DNA of 64,000 nucleotides, taken from NCBI GenBank assembly GCA_022749755.1, contig CM040441.1, positions 21,143,475-21,207,474 on the forward strand, in the 5' to 3' direction. Position numbers and translations under genes: made by a program. The notes below the pieces were generated by a model, which saw nothing but the letters and a program-made list of their open reading frames with translations, was not told the origin of the DNA and ran no database searches. The DNA is from Azadirachta indica. Its lineage: Eukaryota > Streptophyta > Magnoliopsida > Sapindales > Meliaceae. Positions 58,311-64,000 of this stretch are shown here, piece by piece; within the stretch, counting starts at the first letter, position 1, and the number at the start of each line of letters is the position of its first letter.

Positions 58311-59650
58311 CATATATGAAAACCTAGTATGCTTAATGAGCTATTACTCATTAAAGTTTATTGTGATTCCCAAATAAATGATGGCAAGCGCGTAGCGGAT
58401 TTGGCAAAGCTACTGCTATCCCTAGATTCCTAAAATTTTATGGTGTTGGATTTATGTTTAGTTTATTAGTTTGGTCGTTTTCATGTTTTGTAGACTAAAC
58501 TTAAAGATCATTTGACATGATTACTATGTTCACAAATTTATGATTTTCATGAATTCTCTTAGTTAAATGTATTAGTTGTTATATTATGTGTTTGATATAT
58601 CACTTCTTGACCCTCACGGTGGGGGGTTGTCGAGGTTGATGTAGGGTTTGAGTGACACTTGAAAGTTCACTTGGAGTTGTATTTGCTTGCTTTGGAATTG
58701 AAGGCATAACAGTGGAATCTCAAGCGGGTTGGCTTGGAGGCATAGACGTAAACTAGAGTTTACTGAACCACATAAAAATCTTGTGGTTGATTTCTTTACC
58801 TTTCACTTATTTAATTTATATTCTCATTATTGTTTCACACATTCATTCATACATACTTGAATTATCAATTGTATTATATTTATATTGATAGTGTGTTGAA
58901 TTTATTATTTTGTACTTAAGAAATTTAAATTGCTTGAAATTGCATTGGGTTGCACATATTTAATTTGTAGAATTTTTTAAAACCTAATCACCCCCCTCTT
59001 GGGTTGCCTAGTATACTTTCAAGAATAAGAATTAGTCAACATCTAAAGCTAAGTGAAAAAAAAAAAAAAAGGTCCGCATGCATCGAAAAGTTAGGCATTA
59101 CTCTTTGCTCTTACTTTGGAGAGGGATGACCTCCCAGTCTACTGATTTATTTCCTTTTCTTGGCTGGTGCTCGAACTCTTGTGCCTTTTCTAGCTTGATG
59201 CTTGTTTTCAATTTCCTAAAGTTGTGCCTGAAATCTTCTTCAAAGAAATGTTCGGAAAAATGAAGGTAGTTTGATAGAAATCTGTACAAAGAAAAGGTCA
59301 TTCATCCTTAGGTTAAGTTAAAGTGCGCACCTATGTCTCCCGATAAAAAAGAGGTTACTGCCATTGGTTATGTCACATCTTCCTTTGGCTTTACTAGCTT
59401 GACTTCACACTCTGTAATTCTATTCCTCGGGCAACATCTAGAGCAATGGCCCTTTGGTCCTAATTTCTTTTATCCGATCAATCACGCCGAGAGACAGACC
59501 AATGGTTCGTTATTAGGCTCATCTGGTAGGCCCATCCTTTGTTTTTCCTTTGAATCGGTACAGTTGGACACTTGATCGACGATTTCTGCCAGCTAGAGTA
59601 GTGGCAAAGCACTACTGAGCAATTCACGTATTACTTGATGTGGAAGACTT

Positions 59651-59857
59651 TTATTTTTTTGTCAGACCATATTCTTGACCTCTAATCAAGCTAGTTCTTT
59701 CTTGCTGGTTGACCTCAGGATAAGCTTTAAAAGGATTGAGGATCGCCATTATCAAATGAAGATAGGCGAGAATTGGTGTTGACCACTCTGGTTGTTTAAA
59801 AACTTTCTTCATGCAATTTACATTACTTATAGCCTCCAACAAAGCTAAAGCAAGCAC
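59651..59857 (-). CDS. Unrecognised 68-aa frame, copy B
   Basis: Counterpart of 55907-56113 with about 16 amino-acid differences and no indel. Function unknown; see copy A. Confidence 0.3.
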   Translation of the reverse strand: MLALALLEAISNVNCMKKVFKQPEWSTPILAYLHLIMAILNPFKAYPEVNQQERTSLIRGQEYGLTKK

Positions 59858-60264
59858 AAAGCGCTAGGAAGGGAGCCTGGTTTAAGATATTTAGCTTCTT
59901 TCTTATTGCTTCATTTTTTATAAAGGGTTCCACTATAGCCATGCAAAACCAAATCAATAGACTTAATCTAAACACTTGTTCAAGGGTGCTTAATTAAGGT
60001 AAGTTGGTGTGTCAAGTATCTAACTCTCATTTGTTAACTTTAATCACAAAATATTGGTGGCTAATCCATAATTCATAAGCAAAGTTATGAAGATTAATGA
60101 AAAGGAAATAATCTCAAACATTTATTACATATAACTCACAAAATATTCAACACAATTATAGTAGCAAAGCCAAACTCCCATAATAAGTTTGTCCTTTCAT
60201 TATCTAGTTCAAATCGTAACCAAATATGAAATTCTAAACATATTGAAAAACTAAAAAAACTTAC

Positions 60265-60525
60265 CTTCATCAAAGATTTACCCTAAGGTTTTGCATTGAC
60301 TGATCATCTTCTTCAATTCCCTGGTGAAAATTGCTTGATATGAAGGATGAAACTAACACATGTATTACACTAATTTAAAGGAAGAAAAAAGCAAAGAAAG
60401 TATTACTCCATTAAGAGAAGAGAAATAAAAAGAGGACTCCCTCTAAGGGGAGCAAAACATAGAGAACCTCTCAAAAGGGTGCCCAAAAGAATCTCCCTAA
60501 GATGATAAAAATCATAATTTATATA
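60265..60525 (-). promoter_or_regulatory. TATA box, leader and splice donor, copy B
   Basis: Same arrangement as in copy A: TATATAAA at 60518-60525 and donor GATGAAG|GTAAGTT at about 60264. All core elements are conserved between copies. Confidence 0.45.
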
Positions 60526-60564
60526 GGCAAGATAAAGAGACTTTATGTGTGTGAACAATGTAAG

Positions 60565-61611
60565 TTGTAGTTCATTATATCTCTGTCTGCCAAATTGTAG
60601 CTCACATTTAACTACTTCTCACACTAACTATACATTGTGCTTGAATGAATAAACTTTCTCATGATTTAAGAATCGTGTCATTTTGATGTGTGTAAGTAAT
60701 GTGAGATATGATCAAATAAGTAAGGCATGCTCAAATTGCAATTTCGACAGTCATTGTCAAAATGATGACTAGTGTAAACAGCTCATATGTATGAATTTGA
60801 AATTATTCATAACCAAAAAGTTATGGCTTTCTATCTCAAGGTTTCATTGCTTTAGAAATGAACTCAATTAGTGTAGCGTTTAGAAAGTTATGGTCAAACA
60901 ACAGAAAGGTGTTCATAGGTCTGGGATTCAAATGGGCAGACCATGCTTTAGTATAATGTTTCACACTTTCTGCATAGATCTATGTTGAACTGGCAAAAGT
61001 TGTCTAAACATGAATTATGTATAATTGAGCAAGCTTGCCCTTGCAACAAGAATCATTGCATTTGGAGATGTTTGCACAAAATTATGAAGTGGATATTGAT
61101 TCATGCTCAAGTGAGTTATATGCAAGGATACTTCAATTGCAACTCACACTCCCTTTACACCTATATACAAAAATACACTTTAATACTTCAATACAAGTAT
61201 TATATTCATACCATCTTGTACAATTATACAAAATTGCATGTATTTAAGTTGTAGATCATGAATACATGCAAATTAAAGTTATGGCAATGAAATTTTACAA
61301 TTTATGCACAAATAAGGACATTAAGTTCAATAATGATGCAATAATGTCTATAAATAATGTACTTTTAGACACTTATTAATCTCCAAATCACAATATGCCA
61401 TTTTTCCACAAGAGATTGCGAAAGCATAACATATAATCCAAGATAGCATACCCAATTTTCACAACTTATACGTGCTCCGAATAAGACCTAATCTTAATTC
61501 AACAAAATATTCACCAACCTAAAATTAATTGAAAACCCGTATCAAAATTTTACCGTTCAATTCAATATCTAAAATCTTTAAAAATCAAACCGAAAATCTA
61601 AAATTTAAAAC
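60565..61611. other. Noncoding spacer right of the duplication
   Basis: No supported gene. Overlapping frames at 60982-61254 have no recognisable features. Confidence 0.45.
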
Positions 61612-61866
61612 TCAAATCTTGGAAATTCTTAAATCTTTTAGTATCTGTACATAGGAGGTATTATACACCAGGAAGGGGATGCAAGTTAGAATAAGGACTT
61701 TAGACTTCCTTCCAAAGGAATGAGAGAACCCAAGAGCGTGAAGGATCTCCCCATCAATCCCAAACTTCACAGAACCATATGGGTATTGCATGTATTTTAG
61801 AGATATTGGTAGCTTGTTGTGCTCATTAGCATATGGTAGTGCTGCGCTCAAGTACGAAATATAAAT
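61612..61866 (-). pseudogene. Unrecognised exon-like frame
   Basis: An open minus-strand frame of about 85 codons with balanced composition for this AT-rich region (AALPYANEHNKLPISLKYMQ ... GIDGEILHALGFSHSFGR). It could be an exon or a fragment of a transposon-captured gene. No family was recognised. Confidence 0.2.
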
Positions 61867-61899
61867 CTAGAGCTTTATCTCAAGTTACTTCAAAAATTT

Positions 61900-62203
61900 C
61901 TTGGCTCCGTTATTTATTAAATGTATAAGGAGTTTCTTGTCATAGAGTACCAGTTTTGTACCAGTTATTTGGTGTGATAATGCGGGTGTCGCTTCTCTTG
62001 CCATAAATCTAATGTTTTAGGGTAACAAAAAACACATTAAAATAAATATCCTCTTTTTATGAGGTAAAGTTGCCAATAGGTGTATTAAAATCCATATTGT
62101 TCCAAATTACGAGCAAGTAGCTGACATCTTCAGCAAGCCACTTGATGCCCCTAATTTTGCGTGTCTCAAAACCCACGATAGTCCAGCTTGCAGTGGGGTG
62201 TTA
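61900..62203 (+). pseudogene. Ty1/Copia 3' end fragment
   Basis: Broken plus-strand frames give DNAGVASLAIN, then KTHIK.DI.FMR and YEQVADIFSKPLDAPNFACL, the order of Copia RNase H (CDN..A..LA.NP; KHIEVD.HF.RE; QLADI.TK.L). It ends with GCAGTGGGG|TGTTAG, a polypurine tract at an LTR start. Confidence 0.75.
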
Positions 62204-63352
62204 GTTTAGTACATAACACGATTCTACACTTGTGTGGTACCTAAAATGATCCTACACTTGTATGGTACCCAATAGTCATTGAACTTTACTGTCAGGCAAA
62301 CTAAGTTCAACAATACTACCCTGAAATGATCTTTGGCAGCACTCTTAAAAGATAGCCATGCTGATGTGCGTACTGGAGGGTTTCTTCCTTTACTCTTCTA
62401 ACTTTTTATATTGTACTTATTATTATGCGTTTACTGTTTATGTTTATGATCTAATTGATAGTATATCAATCTTAAGGTTTTTTTCATAAGTATAACTAGC
62501 GATGTGCGGGATCCTTTATTTTTTATTTTTTCTAGATATCTGAAGATCTACATTCTTATATTTGAATTGTCAAAACAAAAAGTATGAGAAAAAATAATAA
62601 TAATTTTGCTAGGAAATGGAAGCTGCATCATTTAAATTAAATTTAAATATGTTTCATATATTGGAAGAATCAATCAAAGAGGATCGAGTTATATGAACTT
62701 TCACTTTATCCATAGTATCAAGTAGATGAATATCCCAATATAATGTTAATGGAGATTAATATATTTCATTTCATTTTTATTAAAATTTATTTGTATGTGA
62801 TTGCAATATTACGAAATTAAAGATTACTAGTAGAAGCATAGGGATTTTATCGAATAAATACGATTAATTATTGTGTAAATTACAATTAGTATCAAATATG
62901 ATCTTTCAATTCATACATATTAACAGATTACACAAAGATCCCAAGATATTGTTAACCAAGAATAATCTTAATTAATTTTGTTTGAACTTTCTATGTATAA
63001 ACTTGTAAGAGAAATATTCAAAAAGAATTATGAATATTGTTGACAATAGCTAGCCATACATGGATTCCCACATTAATTATTCACGCTGCAAGTCAAGTCA
63101 ATTGGGAAGATGCTCCGATTTCATAAATTGATGAAATGTAATAATTTATCGATTCAAACAATAAATTTGTCAACCTTATTAAAGAATGCATGAAAAATTC
63201 ATGCGGTCTTTGGACTTCGTTTTAGAAAATTTCTTAAATAAAATTAAAAAAACAATTAAACCTGACATTAACTTTTAGTCAGACTCACATATTTTTTTAA
63301 TTAATATTTAATATCAGATGTTTCTAATGAAACCTTAATGACTTCGGGGGAC
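62204..63352. other. Copia LTR start then AT-rich spacer
   Basis: TGTTAGTTTAG at about 62200 probably begins the Copia LTR; its end is not visible. The rest is AT-rich and leads to the 3' flank of the gene at 63353. Confidence 0.45.
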
Positions 63353-63601
63353 TTAGAAATTTCCTCCAGGTATACCAGCATAGTCACCTGGAGGTGCTGG
63401 AATGTTCGATTTAATTCGTTTTTCATTCACCATATATTCATTTAAACCAACTTTCTGTATATTTAATGGTGGCCCTGGCTCAGCTTTGTATTCTTCACCT
63501 GGTGCTGCCGCAGGAGCCGTTCGCACTAACTCTCCATTTACCATATACTCATTTAGACCCACTTTTACCACATCTAGCCCAGGCGGGTACGCTTCCTGAG
63601 C
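63353..63601 (-). CDS. Last exon of an unrecognised proline-rich repeat protein
   Basis: Minus strand: acceptor GATGTAG|GCTCAG at 63602, then 82 codons to TAA at 63353. The peptide starts AQEAYPPGLDVV and holds two copies of KVGLNEYMVN, 37 residues apart, separated by Ala/Pro/Gly/Glu-rich sequence (APAAAPGEEYKAEPGPP), and ends APPGDYAGIPGGNF. GC content is far above the surroundings and no stop or shift is present, which supports a real exon. Earlier exons lie to the right, past the window edge or in the last 400 bases where I found none. A small secreted proline-rich protein or peptide precursor is possible, but no signal peptide is in view and the family is unknown to me. Confidence 0.6.
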   Translation of the reverse strand, partial: AQEAYPPGLDVVKVGLNEYMVNGELVRTAPAAAPGEEYKAEPGPPLNIQKVGLNEYMVNEKRIKSNIPAPPGDYAGIPGGNF

Positions 63602-64000
63602 CTACATCAAATTAAATGGAAAAATAAAAAATTAATTAACACATAAATAATCCTTTCTGACAATATTTCTTGTCAAGTACTGCGCATCTAATGCTAATTT
63701 TTACAAGAACATAAATACTACACATCCCGGAATTTCATCTTAAACTTTTAGTTGTCAACTGGATGGTGATTTGGTGAATTTTCAATATTCTCGAAAATTG
63801 TAGAGATATATAACCCCATTTATACTAAGAACAGAAATTTGCAATAAAATTTGGGATGTTTCGCATTACTTTTTTTCAAGTAAATGCTACCATGTACGAT
63901 AACATTTTATATCGAATCGGTGCTTGACTAATGCATTAGAACAATATATTTTATGCTTTTTCAAAACGAACTTGCGTATAGAATAAAGATGATTATATTT
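63602..64000 (-). other. Probable intron upstream of the last exon
   Basis: AT-rich, ends in an acceptor at 63602, and holds no visible exon up to the window edge. Confidence 0.4.

Larger units (their letters stand above)
56831..60564. repeat. Tandem segmental duplication, copy B (~3.73 kb)
   Basis: Head-to-tail with copy A and ending at the same tgtgaacaatgtaag. It keeps two segments missing from A: about 48 bp near 57135-57185, and cacccccctcttgggttgcctagta near 58988. Each has therefore changed independently, or A suffered the deletions. Confidence 0.9.

Overview
The window looks like nuclear DNA of a eudicot plant. It is very AT-rich, its genes are sparse and intron-containing, and most of it is transposon debris. 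Gene content fits this reading: a CRF/ERF transcription-factor relic, a TIR-type resistance-gene fragment, a CYP716-like P450, Ty3/Gypsy and Ty1/Copia remnants, SINE-like pieces, Mutator-like inverted-repeat elements and a decayed endogenous pararetrovirus. The species cannot be fixed from sequence alone. No bacterial operons, rRNA or functional tRNA genes were seen.

Layout. 1-6.5 kb: a minus-strand LTR-retroelement relic (LTR ending at 2334, broken Transposase_32-type reading frame at 2644-3948), then a repeat unit carrying a strict 75-bp GC-rich minisatellite (5330-6030). 7-8.7 kb: a minus-strand CRF-type AP2/ERF locus with an internal stop and no clear start. 9-12.5 kb: a 62-bp tandem array made from an exon fragment, a second copy of the minisatellite-bearing unit, and a CACTA-like terminus. 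13.9-18.4 kb: a petuvirus/florendovirus-like endogenous pararetrovirus, full of stops, cut off after the reverse transcriptase by an LTR fragment (18.4-19.8 kb). 22.7-23.6 kb: a two-exon TIR-NBS gene truncated just after the P-loop. 24.6-31 kb: a Copia tail and a cluster of long terminal-inverted-repeat elements, one with a perfect 9-bp target duplication. 33.4-35.4 kb: the best-preserved gene, a three-exon CYP716-like P450 of 478 aa with unusual I-helix and heme-loop residues. 38.8-40.3 kb: further inverted-repeat elements. 40.3-52.4 kb: a plus-strand chromovirus-like Gypsy element split by a minus-strand Athila/Tat-like Gypsy element with both LTRs (43617-51940). 52.4-60.6 kb: the outer element's 3' LTR runs into a tandem duplication of about 3.7 kb, each copy with a minus-strand promoter-like leader. 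61.9-62.2 kb: a Copia 3' end. 63.35-63.6 kb: the last exon of an unrecognised proline-rich gene with a repeated ten-residue motif.

Only the P450 appears intact end to end; the right-edge exon is intact as far as it can be seen. The rest is a layered record of insertions, and insertion order can be read in several places. The most unusual items are the reading-frame-phased 75-bp minisatellite inside a repeat family, the cluster of Mutator-like foldback elements, the tandem promoter-bearing duplication, and the P450 with atypical active-site residues.
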